Under the pieces are notes generated by a model. It ran no database searches, was not told where the DNA came from, and saw only the letters and a list, made by a program, of their open reading frames with translations. A program made the position numbers and the translations under genes. Positions 24,640 through 33,212 of a DNA stretch of 64,000 nucleotides are shown piece after piece. The stretch's first letter is position 1, and every line of letters starts with the position of its first letter. Origin of the DNA: Streptomyces chromofuscus (lineage in GTDB: Bacteria > Actinomycetota > Actinomycetes > Streptomycetales > Streptomycetaceae); contig NZ_CP063374.1 of assembly GCF_015160875.1 (NCBI RefSeq), positions 3,162,001-3,226,000 of the forward strand, read 5' to 3'.

Positions 24640-26073
24640 TCAGAGGGCGGACGAGTCGTTCGGCGCCGCCCCGACCGCCTTCGCGGCCTCCCGCACCGCT
24701 CCCGCGACCGCGCCCGCGACCCTGTCGTTGAACACGCTCGGGATGATGTAGTTCGGGTTGAGCTCGTCCTCGCTGACGACGTCCGCGAGCGCCTTCGCGG
24801 CCGCGAGCATCATCTCGGTGTTCACCGTACGGGACTGCGCGTCCAGCAGGCCGCGGAAGACACCCGGGAAGACCAGCACGTTGTTGATCTGGTTCGGGAA
24901 GTCGGAACGGCCGGTGGCCACAACTGCCGCGGTCTGACGGGCGATTGCCGGGTCGACCTCGGGGTCGGGATTCGCGAGCGCGAACACGATGGCGTCGTCG
25001 GCCATGCCCGCCACGTCGTCGCCGTCGAGGACGTTGGGAGCGGAGACGCCGATGAAGACGTCCGCGCCGCGCACGGCCTCCTTGAGGGTTCCGGTGATGC
25101 CCTCGGGGTTGGTGTTGTCGGCGATCCAGCGCAGCGGCGAGTCGGGGGCGGCGTCGACCAGGTCCTTGCGGTCTGCGTGCACGACACCGTGGATGTCGGC
25201 GACGACGGCGTGTTTGACGCCCGCGGCGAGGAGCAGCTTCAGGATGGCCGTGCCCGCGGCGCCCGCGCCGGACATGACGACGCGAATGTCCTCAATTCCC
25301 CGGCCCGTGACGCGCAGTGCGTTGGTCAGCGCGGCCAGCACCACGATCGCCGTGCCGTGCTGGTCGTCGTGGAAGACGGGGATGTCGAGGGCCTCGCGCA
25401 GCCGGGCCTCGATCTCGAAGCAGCGGGGCGCGGAGATGTCCTCGAGGTTGATGCCGGCGAAGCCGGGGGCGATCGCCTTCACGATCTCGACGATGGCGTC
25501 GGTGTCCTGGGTGTCCAGGCAGATCGGCCAGGCGTCGATGCCGGCGAACCGCTTGAAGAGGGCCGCCTTGCCCTCCATCACGGGCAGCGCGGCCTTCGGG
25601 CCGATGTTGCCGAGGCCCAGCACGGCGGAGCCGTCGGTCACGACCGCAACGGAGTTGCGCTTGATGGTGAGGCGGCGGGCGTCCTCGGGGTTCTCGGCGA
25701 TCGCCATGCAGACCCGGGCCACACCCGGCGTGTAGACCATGGAGAGGTCGTCACGGTTGCGGATGGGGTGCTTGGACTGCATCTCGATCTTGCCGCCGAG
25801 GTGCATCAGGAACGTACGGTCCGAGACCTTGCCCAGCGTGACGCCCTCGATGCCGCGCAGCTGCTGGACGATCTGGTCGGCGTGCGCGGTGGAGCTGGCC
25901 GCGATCGTGACGTCGATGCGGAGTTTCTCGTGTCCGGACGCGGTGACGTCGAGGCCGGTCACCGAGCCTCCGGTGGATTCCACCGCGGTGGTGAGCTGCG
26001 AGACGGCGGTTCCGCTCGCGGGCACCTCCAACCGGATGGTCATCGAGTAGGAGACGCTGGGCGCCGTTGCCAT
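24640..26073 (-). CDS. NAD-dependent malic enzyme with N-terminal ACT-like domain
   Basis: A 477-residue malic enzyme that decarboxylates malate to pyruvate. Residues 1-80 form an ACT-like fold ('YSMTIRLEVPASGTAVSQL'), probably an allosteric module. The catalytic part includes 'SMVYTPGVARVCMAIAENPE', 'DGSAVLGLGNIGPKAALPVM', 'INLEDISAPRCFEIE', the metal and substrate segment 'FHDDQHGTAIVVLAAL', and the dinucleotide site 'MSGAGAAGTAILKLLLAAGV'. An acidic residue after the Rossmann glycines (ADIHGV) fits NAD rather than NADP preference. It links the TCA cycle to pyruvate and storage-lipid metabolism. Confidence 0.94.
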   Translation of the reverse strand: MATAPSVSYSMTIRLEVPASGTAVSQLTTAVESTGGSVTGLDVTASGHEKLRIDVTIAASSTAHADQIVQQLRGIEGVTLGKVSDRTFLMHLGGKIEMQSKHPIRNRDDLSMVYTPGVARVCMAIAENPEDARRLTIKRNSVAVVTDGSAVLGLGNIGPKAALPVMEGKAALFKRFAGIDAWPICLDTQDTDAIVEIVKAIAPGFAGINLEDISAPRCFEIEARLREALDIPVFHDDQHGTAIVVLAALTNALRVTGRGIEDIRVVMSGAGAAGTAILKLLLAAGVKHAVVADIHGVVHADRKDLVDAAPDSPLRWIADNTNPEGITGTLKEAVRGADVFIGVSAPNVLDGDDVAGMADDAIVFALANPDPEVDPAIARQTAAVVATGRSDFPNQINNVLVFPGVFRGLLDAQSRTVNTEMMLAAAKALADVVSEDELNPNYIIPSVFNDRVAGAVAGAVREAAKAVGAAPNDSSAL

Positions 26074-26455
26074 GGCCGACTTCCTCTGCTTTCACCGTGT
26101 CGCCGATTTATGCCGTCCGATCGTCGCACCTACCGCTGAGTACGTGGTAGCCGACCTGGGTTGCGCTCATTGAGTTCACAGGCGAACGGCCGGGATGCAT
26201 GGGCAGGCGAGAAGCTTTCGGAAAACATCTTCCACCATACGAGAGACGATCAGGCAAGGAAAGAGGCCCACGTCACAGTCGGACGTGGGCCTCTTTTCTC
26301 GTTCAGTGACACCGACCCGCCATGCTCGCCTCGCGGCAAGTGGTCGCTCGTAGCGACGAAGGTTGGGCCCGGGGGCTTGGATCGGGCCGGTGTCACACCC
26401 AGGCTAACAAACGGATCCCGTACGGCCATTCCCGTCCCGGGACTCGATTCCCGGA
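26074..26455. other. Intergenic region, HelD to malic enzyme
   Basis: 382 bases. Contains the strong terminator at 26260-26296 and, to its left, an AT-richer stretch (around 26220-26250) that may hold the malic-enzyme promoter on the minus strand. No coding sequence is supported. Confidence 0.5.
26260..26296 (-). terminator. Hairpin terminator after the HelD gene
   Basis: AAAGAGGCCCACGTC pairs with GACGTGGGCCTCTTT around ACAGTCG; on the plus strand it ends in TTTT. It lies about 160 bases beyond the HelD stop on the minus strand. Confidence 0.8.
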
Positions 26456-28801
26456 TCAGTCCCTGAGCAGGTCCGGCACCCCCGCCGCGTCCGGCTCGTC
26501 CCGCGCCCCGGAGACGATCGTGAGCTGCTGGGTCGCCCGGGTCAGTGCGACGTACAGCACGCGCAGGCCGGCGGGCGACTCGTCGGCGATCTCCGCGGGT
26601 GAGACCACGACCGTCGCGTCGTACTCCAGGCCCTTGGCCTCCAGGCTGCCGAGCGCCACGACCCGGTCGCCGAGCCCGGCCAGCCAGCGGCGGGCCTCCT
26701 CGCGCCGGTTCATGGCCACCACCACGCCGACCGTGCCGTCGACCCGCTCCAGCAGCCGGGCCGCCTCCTCGCGCACGGTCCGTCCCAGGTCCTCGCGCAC
26801 CTCCGGGCCGTGTTCTGCGTCCGCCGTCACCACGTGTTCCTTGTGCGTCGTGACGAAACGCGGCTCGACACCGGTGGAGCGCACCGCCGTCGGGGACGCA
26901 GAGCCGGGCATGGCCAGCGCCAGCACCTTCGACGCCAGCTCGGCGATCTCGGCCGGGTTGCGGTAGTTCACGGTGAGCCGGAAGCGGCGGCGCGGACGGG
27001 TGCCCAGGGCCTCGTCGCGGGCCTCGGCCGCCTCGTCCGGGTCGGACCAGGAGGACTGAGCCGGGTCGCCGACGACCGTCCAGGTGGCGTGGCGGCCGCG
27101 GCGCCCCACCATGCGCCACTGCATCGGCGTGAGGTCCTGGGCCTCGTCGACGATGACGTGGGCGTACTCGACGCGCTCCTGCGCCAGCCGCTCGGCCCGC
27201 TCCCGCTGCGTCTCCTCGCGCACCGGCATCAGCTCCTCCAGGCCGGTCAGCTGGTCGAGCGGGTCCAGCTCGCGCTTCTTGCGCGGGCGGGCGGGGACGC
27301 CGAGGATCGCCTGGAGCTCGTCGAGCAGGGCGATGTCGTGCACCGAGTGGCCGTCGCGCCTGAGCGACCGGGCGACCTTGCGCACCTCGCCCGGGTTCAG
27401 GATGCGCCGGGCCCAGCGGCCGAGCCGCCGCTCGTCGGCCATGGCCGCCAGGACCGTCCGCGGGGTCAGCTCCGGCCACCAGGCGTCGAGGAAGGCGATG
27501 AAGTCGTCCTCGGAGGTGACGTCCTCGTCGAACGACGACCGCAGCTCGGCCGCCAGCTCCGGGTCCGCGTGCCGGCCGGCCGCGCCGGACCGCTCCCACA
27601 GGGCGTCGAGCAGCAGCTTGCGGGCGCGCGGGCGCAGCAGGTTGACCGGGGCGGTGCCGCCCAGCGCGGTGCGCCGGATGTGCCCCAGCTCCTCGGCCTG
27701 GAGTTCGAGACGCCGGCCAAAGGTCACGACCCGCAGGCGCTGTGGTGAATCGTTCGGCTCCAGCGCCCCACGGGCGGCCTTCCGGAGCACCTTGAGCATG
27801 CGGTACGAGCCCTTGGCGCGGGCCACCGACGGGGAGTCGTACAGGGTGGCCTCGGCGCCGTCGACGAGCGAGCCGATCGCCCGGATGGCGACCTGGCCCT
27901 CCTCGCCGAGCGAGGGCAGCACGCCCTCGGTGTACGCCACCAGCAGCGGGGTCGGCGAGACGATGAGGATGCCGCCCGCGTACCGGCGCCGGTCCTGGTA
28001 GAGCAGGTAGGCCGCCCGGTGCAGGGCGACGGCGGTCTTGCCGGTGCCGGGGCCGCCCTCGACGTACGTCACGGAGGCGGCGGGGGCGCGGATGACCAGG
28101 TCCTGCTCGGCCTGGATGGAGGCGACGATGTCCCGCATGGTGTGACTGCGGGCCTGCCCGAGGGCGGCCATGAGGGCGCCGTCGCCGATGACGGGCAGTG
28201 CGTGCCCGTCGAGGAACGCCGTGAGCTCGGGACGCATCAGGTCGTCCTCGACGCCGAGCACCCGGCGGCCCTTGGAGCGGATGACCCGGCGGCGCACGAC
28301 CCGGCCGGGGTCGACCGGCGTGGAGCGGTAGAAGGGGGCGGCGGCGGGCGCCCGCCAGTCGATGACCAGCGGCGCGTACTCCTCGTCCAGGACGCCGATG
28401 CGCCCGATGTGCAGGGTCTCGGCGATGTCGGCCGTGTTGTCCGGCCGCACGGCCCCTTCGGCCGGCTCCACGGCGGTGTAGGCGCCGTCGGGCCCCTTCT
28501 TGCCGTCCTTGCCGGGCAGCAGGTCGATGCGGCCGAAGAGGAAGTCCTCGAACTCGTTGTTGAGCCGGTTCAGGTGGACGCCCGCCCGGAAGACCTGGGC
28601 GTCGCGCTCGGCGAGCGCGCCGGGCGTGCCGACGTGACCGCGCTGGGCCGCGTCGTGCATGAGGAACTCCGCCTCGTGGATCTTCTCCTCCAGGCGGCGG
28701 TACACCCGGTCCAGGTGCTCCTGCTCCACGCCGATCTCTCGGTCGCGTACGGAGTCCCGGGCGGGGTCGAGCGCGGTTTCCTGTTGAGCCTGAGCGGCCA
28801 C
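26456..28801 (-). CDS. helD: HelD-like RNA polymerase-associated UvrD/Rep helicase
   Basis: A 781-residue superfamily 1 protein of the HelD class that binds and recycles RNA polymerase. An N-terminal coiled coil ('VEQEHLDRVYRRLEEKIHEA', residues 25-60) would enter the secondary channel. Walker A is 'GGPGTGKTAVALHRAAYLL' near 245, Walker B 'IVDEAQDLTPMQWRMVG' near 560, and motif VI 'LYVALTRATQQLTIVSG' near 755. Streptomyces HelR and mycobacterial HelD of this class remove stalled or rifamycin-bound polymerase. No rifamycin-associated element was found upstream. Single gene with its own terminator. Confidence 0.9.
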   Translation of the reverse strand: MAAQAQQETALDPARDSVRDREIGVEQEHLDRVYRRLEEKIHEAEFLMHDAAQRGHVGTPGALAERDAQVFRAGVHLNRLNNEFEDFLFGRIDLLPGKDGKKGPDGAYTAVEPAEGAVRPDNTADIAETLHIGRIGVLDEEYAPLVIDWRAPAAAPFYRSTPVDPGRVVRRRVIRSKGRRVLGVEDDLMRPELTAFLDGHALPVIGDGALMAALGQARSHTMRDIVASIQAEQDLVIRAPAASVTYVEGGPGTGKTAVALHRAAYLLYQDRRRYAGGILIVSPTPLLVAYTEGVLPSLGEEGQVAIRAIGSLVDGAEATLYDSPSVARAKGSYRMLKVLRKAARGALEPNDSPQRLRVVTFGRRLELQAEELGHIRRTALGGTAPVNLLRPRARKLLLDALWERSGAAGRHADPELAAELRSSFDEDVTSEDDFIAFLDAWWPELTPRTVLAAMADERRLGRWARRILNPGEVRKVARSLRRDGHSVHDIALLDELQAILGVPARPRKKRELDPLDQLTGLEELMPVREETQRERAERLAQERVEYAHVIVDEAQDLTPMQWRMVGRRGRHATWTVVGDPAQSSWSDPDEAAEARDEALGTRPRRRFRLTVNYRNPAEIAELASKVLALAMPGSASPTAVRSTGVEPRFVTTHKEHVVTADAEHGPEVREDLGRTVREEAARLLERVDGTVGVVVAMNRREEARRWLAGLGDRVVALGSLEAKGLEYDATVVVSPAEIADESPAGLRVLYVALTRATQQLTIVSGARDEPDAAGVPDLLRD

Positions 28802-28867
28802 CGGGCCCCCTTCTGACGTGCTGGGCAGCCGTCCACCGTACGCGAAAGGGACCCCTGAAGGCTACGT

Positions 28868-28907
28868 ACGAGCCCCGGGTCCGTCACCCGACGGACCCGG
28901 GGCTCGT
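28868..28907 (-). terminator. Strong hairpin after the rsuA gene
   Basis: Perfect 18-base stem, ACGAGCCCCGGGTCCGTC with its complement, around the loop ACCC. It separates rsuA from the HelD gene on the minus strand. Confidence 0.85.
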
Positions 28908-28940
28908 GTCGTAACCGCTTGCAGCAGTCGTCGTACCGCC

Positions 28941-29759
28941 TTACGCGTCGATCTCCACCAGCAGGTCGCCGTCGAAGGTCATGACCTCGAAGTGGTCGAT
29001 CTCGTTCGGGGAGAAGGCGGCGCCGCCCTGAATGTAGAGCGGGTTCTTGGCCTGCTCGCTGGTGGCGCCGGACAGGCCGTAGCCCCAGTTCGGGACGGAC
29101 CAGTTGCTGAGCGTCTCCCGCTCGCCGTTCTTGCCCACGGCGATCAGCGAGCACTTCTCGGGGCCCTTGACGTTCTTGAGCTCGAGGACCGCGTCGGTGC
29201 CCCAGGCCTTCTCCTGCATGGCCACGGTGGCGCTGACGGCGGTCCGGGGATCGGTCGCCGTGACCCGGTCGGGCATCTTCCTGAACGCCTCCTGGGCCGG
29301 GCTGGACGCCTGGAGCGGCCGGTTGCCGCCCCCGGAGTCGTCGCCGCCGGTCGCCGCCACGGAGACCAGCGGGCCGCCGACGATCAGGGCGGCCGCGGCC
29401 GCGACCATGTACATGCCGCGGCGGCGCTTCTGGGCACGGCGTTCGGCGACCTCGTCGACCAGCTTCTCCGCCAGCCGGGGGCTCGGCCTGGCGGACAGCG
29501 ACTCGCCGATCGAGGGGGTGCCGGTGCCGGGGAGGTCGGCGAGCGCGGCCAGCATCGGTTCCATCCCGGCGAGCTCGTCGAGCTGCTGGGCACACCACTC
29601 GCAGGTCGCGAGATGGGCCTCGAAAGCGGTTGCCTCGGCGTCGTCGAGGATTCCGAGGGCGTAGGCGCCGACGGTCTCGTGTTCGTTCGGGCCCGTTGAT
29701 CCCTGCATGGGGCCAGACATACCCGGACCCCCCGCTCCGTATCCCCCGTATGTGTTCAT
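28941..29759 (-). CDS. rsuA: Zinc-binding membrane anti-sigma factor (RsuA-like)
   Basis: A 272-residue anti-sigma factor. The cytoplasmic N-terminus holds a ZAS domain: 'HETVGAYALGILDDAEATAF' and then HLATCEWC, the HxxxCxxC zinc motif. A single membrane segment ('GMYMVAAAAALIVGGPLVSV', about residue 117) leads to an extracytoplasmic RskA-like domain ending 'HFEVMTFDGDLLVEIDA'. Its ATG overlaps the stop of the sigma gene (ATGA), so the two are made together. It corresponds to RsuA, which restrains SigU in S. coelicolor. Release of the sigma factor probably needs regulated proteolysis. Confidence 0.92.
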   Translation of the reverse strand: MNTYGGYGAGGPGMSGPMQGSTGPNEHETVGAYALGILDDAEATAFEAHLATCEWCAQQLDELAGMEPMLAALADLPGTGTPSIGESLSARPSPRLAEKLVDEVAERRAQKRRRGMYMVAAAAALIVGGPLVSVAATGGDDSGGGNRPLQASSPAQEAFRKMPDRVTATDPRTAVSATVAMQEKAWGTDAVLELKNVKGPEKCSLIAVGKNGERETLSNWSVPNWGYGLSGATSEQAKNPLYIQGGAAFSPNEIDHFEVMTFDGDLLVEIDA

Positions 29760-30337
29760 CACGCCGTCACCCCCCGCTCCTCCAGTGCCAGCTTCATCGA
29801 ACGCAGGGCGTAGAACACCCGCGAGCGGACGGTGCCACTGGGGATGCCCAACGTCTCGGCCGCCTCATTGACGGTACGCCCCTTGAAGTACGTCTCGACG
29901 AGCACCTCCCGGTGGGCCGGGGTCAGGTCGTCGAGCGCGTCCGACAGCGTCATCAGCCACAGCGCCTTGTCGATCTCGTCCTCCGCGGGGATGACCTCCA
30001 GCGGCGACGGGTCGACCTCCTGCGGCCGGGCCTGCCGGCTGCGGTGGCCGTCGATGACGATGCGGCGTGCGACCGTCACCAGCCAGGGGCGTACCGAACC
30101 GGTCGCCCGGTTGAGCTGACCGGCGTTCTTCCAGGCACGGATGAGCGTTTCCTGCACGACGTCCTCGGCGCGCTGCCGGTCGCCGGCGACCAGCCTGAGG
30201 ACGTACGCGAGAAGAGGTCCGGCGTGCTCGCGGTACAGGGCACGCATCAGCTCCTCGTCAGGTTCCGAGGGCTGTGAGGACATGCGATGTCGGGCCCTCG
30301 ATCCACGTTCATTGGCCACGGCCGCATCCTTGCGCAC
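29759..30337 (-). CDS. sigU: ECF sigma factor SigU
   Basis: A 192-residue ECF sigma factor. Region 2 is 'HAGPLLAYVLRLVAGDRQRA' with 'EDVVQETLIRAWKN', and region 4 'LTPAHREVLVETYFKGRTVN' with 'EAAETLGIPSGTVRSRVFYA'. It recruits RNA polymerase to stress promoters and is held by the membrane anti-sigma factor encoded next to it. I chose GTG 30337 because GGAGG lies five bases before it; ATG 30283 would also give a full ECF protein. In S. coelicolor, uncontrolled SigU blocks development and alters secretion. Confidence 0.9.
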   Translation of the reverse strand: MRKDAAVANERGSRARHRMSSQPSEPDEELMRALYREHAGPLLAYVLRLVAGDRQRAEDVVQETLIRAWKNAGQLNRATGSVRPWLVTVARRIVIDGHRSRQARPQEVDPSPLEVIPAEDEIDKALWLMTLSDALDDLTPAHREVLVETYFKGRTVNEAAETLGIPSGTVRSRVFYALRSMKLALEERGVTA

Positions 30338-30611
30338 GCCCACCTCCGGTGTCCGGGGGTTCCCCCAGTCGGTCGCTCGCCACGGGGTACGGACGGAGGG
30401 CGTCGCGTGTTCAAAGCGAGGTGACGGTTTTCTTCGTCCCGGCGTGACGAGAGGGACATGGGCGCACATTATCCCCGCATCAGCTTTACATTTGCGCCAC
30501 ATCAGCACGGGTGTTGACGGCAATAGGGGCCGGGAGTCCGCAACGGCGTGTTGCCAACATCACGGCGGCGCCGGGTCAGTGCCCGTGCCGCACACGCCGC
30601 ATGACGGCCCG

Positions 30612-31205
30612 TCAAGGTTGCGACAGCGCGGCACGCCGCCGGTGCCGGGCCACCCGCTCCCGGTTCCCGCACACCTCGCTGGAACACCAGCGCCTGCGCC
30701 GCCCGCGCGAGGTGTCGACGTACACGATGGGGCAGTTGTCCCCGGCGCACTGCCGCAGGCTCGCCCGCGCCACCGGATCGGTGAGCAACTCCACGGCGTC
30801 CCGGGCGATCGCGCCGAGCAGCGCCGCGCACTGCGGCGGATCGGCCAACTCGCGCACCAGCGTGCCGTCCTGGCAGCGCCGGGCGCGCGGAGCCGGGGGC
30901 GCGGTGCGGGCGGTGGCGTTGACGTGGGTGAGCGCGTGGTCGTACGACGGTGCCGTGGGCGTCAGTCTCCCGTGCACCAAGTGAGCCACGGAACACCGCA
31001 GTTCACGCACGTCCGCCAGCCAGGAGCCGTCGGCGTGCGCGAGGGGGGTGCCCGGCGGGACGAGCCCCGAGCCAGTGATCCAGGCCCGCAGCACCTCCAC
31101 CGAGCCGAGCCGTTCCGTGGGATGGGTGGTCGCGAGCAGGTCCAGACAGACCCGTCCGGCGTCGAACCGCAGCTCGTGGAGGGGCGTGCCCGTATCCAGT
31201 GCCAT
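30612..31205 (-). CDS. CGNR zinc-finger regulator (ABATE domain)
   Basis: A 197-residue regulator. The N-terminal part ('RVCLDLLATTHPTERLGSVE') is a ligand-binding ABATE-type domain. The C-terminus is a CGNR zinc finger: 'CAGDNCPIVYVDTSRGRRRR' followed by WCSSEVCGNRERVARHRRR, with four Cys in the usual spacing and a basic DNA-binding tail. Such proteins often sit beside a transporter or enzyme they control; here it lies back to back with the DUF1772 membrane protein 246 bases away, a plausible target. Confidence 0.9.
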   Translation of the reverse strand: MALDTGTPLHELRFDAGRVCLDLLATTHPTERLGSVEVLRAWITGSGLVPPGTPLAHADGSWLADVRELRCSVAHLVHGRLTPTAPSYDHALTHVNATARTAPPAPRARRCQDGTLVRELADPPQCAALLGAIARDAVELLTDPVARASLRQCAGDNCPIVYVDTSRGRRRRWCSSEVCGNRERVARHRRRAALSQP

Positions 31206-31451
31206 GCGTGCGTCACCGCCTCAGCGCTCGGCTGGAAGTGCCGCGATGTGCCGCCGACCGTCTGCGGCGCCACCGTGGCCGGTCGCGCGGTCGCCCCCGC
31301 GCCTGAAGGCAGGCGGGAGAACCGTTCCCCCACAATGTGCCCGCCCGCTCCGGCAACCGGAAGGCCGCTGCCGTGGCTCCTGGACGCCCGCGTATGCGCA
31401 CGCGCGCGTGGGCCATGTCCCGTGGCGGGTCCGCGGCGTTGACTGACGGGC

Positions 31452-31988
31452 ATGACGCGGAACAGCACAGGCCGGCGTACGGCCGACACGTGCGTCCTGG
31501 GCACGGCCACGATCGCCACCGGCCTGATGGCCGGGGTCTTCTCCGTCTTCGCGTGCGCGGTCATGCCGGCTCTGGCCCGCAGCGAGGACGCGGTGTACGT
31601 CGAGGTCGTGCGGAACATCAACGACGTGATCCAGAACCCGGTGTTCCTGCTCGCCTTCCTCGGCGCGCCGCTGCTGACCGGGGTCTCCGCCTGGCGGCTG
31701 CGCGGCGAGCCCTGCCGGTGGTGGGTGTGGGCCGCGCTGGTGGCGTACGGCCTCGCCCTCCTCGTCACCGTCGCGGTGAACGTCCCGCTCAACGACGGAC
31801 TCGCCTCGTCCGGCGCCCCGCCCGCACTCGTGCGCGAGCGGTTCGAGGACCGGTGGACGGCCTGGAACGTCGTGCGGGCCGTGCTCTCGACGCTCGCCCT
31901 GGCCTGCCTGACCCGCGCGCTGGTCCGGTACGGCCGTCAGACGTCGGCGTACTTGGTGTCCGCAGCCGGGTCCAGGGCGAGCCGGTAG
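31452..31988 (+). CDS. DUF1772 (anthrone oxygenase-like) membrane protein
   Basis: A 178-residue protein with four membrane segments, first near residue 18 ('TATIATGLMAGVFSVFACAV') and last near 145. DUF1772 proteins are related to anthrone oxygenases but most have no known activity. Start ATG at 31452. Its 3' end overlaps the convergent nnaR gene by 52 bases. It is divergent from the CGNR regulator, which may control it. Function otherwise unknown. Confidence 0.85.
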   Translation: MTRNSTGRRTADTCVLGTATIATGLMAGVFSVFACAVMPALARSEDAVYVEVVRNINDVIQNPVFLLAFLGAPLLTGVSAWRLRGEPCRWWVWAALVAYGLALLVTVAVNVPLNDGLASSGAPPALVRERFEDRWTAWNVVRAVLSTLALACLTRALVRYGRQTSAYLVSAAGSRASR

Positions 31989-33115
31989 CCGCGCTTGACC
32001 ACGGTCTGGATCAGCTTCGGCGCGCCCAGGGCCGTGCGCAGGCGGGCCATCGCCGTCTCCACGGCGTGCTCGTCCCGCCCGGCCCCGGGCAGCGCCCGCA
32101 GCAGCTCGGACCGGGCGACGACCCAGCCGGGGCGGCGGGACAGGGCGCGCAGGAGGGACATCCCGGCGGGCGGCACGGGTTTGAGCTCGCCGTCCACCAG
32201 GACCGCGTGGCCGCGGATCTCCACCCGGTGCCCGGCGAGCGGCAACGAGCGTGCCCGGCCGGGAAGTTCCTGGCACAGGAGCTGGACGAGGGGGCCGAGC
32301 CGGAAACGCTCGGGCTGCACGGTGTCCACGCCGCGGGCCTGCAACGGCAGCGCGGTGACCGGGCCGACGCAGGCCGGCACCACGTCGTGGTGGAGGGCGG
32401 CGAGCAGTTCCGGCAGCAGCCCGCGCTCCTCGGCGCGGGACAGCAGGGACGCGGCGGCGGGGGCGCTGGTGAAGGTGAGGGCGTCGACACCGCGCGAGAC
32501 GGTGGCGTCCAGCAGCCGGTCCACGGGCGAGAGGTCCTCCGGCGGCATCCACCGGTAGACGGGCACGCCGACCACCTCGGCCCCGCCCGCCCGCAGCGAC
32601 TCGACGAACCCGGGCAGCGGCTCACCGTGCAGCTGTACGGCGATCCGCCGCCCGTCGACGCCCTCCTCCAGCAGCCGGTCGAGCACCTCGGCCATGGACT
32701 CGGAGGACGGCGACCAGTCCTCGGTCAGTCCCGCGGCCCGGATCGCGCCCTTCACCTTCGGCCCCCGGGCGAGCAGCTCCACGCCCCGCAGCCGGTCGAG
32801 CAGCGCCACCCCCAGTCCCCACCCGTCGGCGGCCTCGATCCACCCGCGGAAACCGATCGCGGTCGTCGCCACGACCACGTCCGGCGTCCGGTCGAGGAGT
32901 TCCTTGGTGGCGGCCAGCAGCTCGCTGTCGTCGGCGAGCGGCACGATCCGCAGGGCGGGTGCGTGCAGCACGGCGGCCCCGCGCCGCCCGAGCAGCGCCC
33001 CGAGCTCATCGGCCCGGCGCGCGGCCGTCACACCCACGGTGAACCCGGCGAGGGGCCCGTGCTGCGCCCCGCGCTCCGCTTGTTCCGCTCGCTGCTGTCG
33101 CTCGTACATAACCAA
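31937..33115 (-). CDS. nnaR: HemD-like nitrate/nitrite assimilation regulator NnaR
   Basis: A 392-residue fusion: an N-terminal uroporphyrinogen-III synthase-like domain (about residues 20-270) and a C-terminal OmpR/PhoB-type winged helix ('GMSLLRALSRRPGWVVARSE' and 'AVETAMARLRTALGAPKLIQ', ending 'KRGYRLALD'). This architecture is NnaR of S. coelicolor and M. smegmatis, a co-activator with GlnR of nitrate and nitrite genes. The synthase half is thought to be a sensor rather than an enzyme. It lies just downstream of narK. A GTG at the start or the internal ATG (residue 3) are equivalent choices. Confidence 0.9.
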   Translation of the reverse strand: MVMYERQQRAEQAERGAQHGPLAGFTVGVTAARRADELGALLGRRGAAVLHAPALRIVPLADDSELLAATKELLDRTPDVVVATTAIGFRGWIEAADGWGLGVALLDRLRGVELLARGPKVKGAIRAAGLTEDWSPSSESMAEVLDRLLEEGVDGRRIAVQLHGEPLPGFVESLRAGGAEVVGVPVYRWMPPEDLSPVDRLLDATVSRGVDALTFTSAPAAASLLSRAEERGLLPELLAALHHDVVPACVGPVTALPLQARGVDTVQPERFRLGPLVQLLCQELPGRARSLPLAGHRVEIRGHAVLVDGELKPVPPAGMSLLRALSRRPGWVVARSELLRALPGAGRDEHAVETAMARLRTALGAPKLIQTVVKRGYRLALDPAADTKYADV

Positions 33116-33153
33116 CTCTCGTCCCGCGCCCGAGTCGTTGCACCTACATGCCG

Positions 33154-33187
33154 ACCGAGCCTGTCAACGGCGCGTGACAGGCTCGGT
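33154..33187 (-). terminator. Inverted repeat between narK and nnaR
   Basis: ACCGAGCCTGTCA and TGACAGGCTCGGT form a perfect 13-base stem with an 8-base loop, 26 bases after the narK stop and about 40 bases before the nnaR start. It could end the narK transcript or act as an operator or attenuator for nnaR. Confidence 0.65.
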
Positions 33188-33212
33188 TCGGCTCGATGTC
33201 GACGGTGTTACG

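Noticed and set aside
28802..28867. Rifamycin-associated element upstream of the HelD gene
   Set aside because: The only inverted repeat in the region is a terminator; the GGGGCTTGCGGCAAGCCCC-type element is absent.
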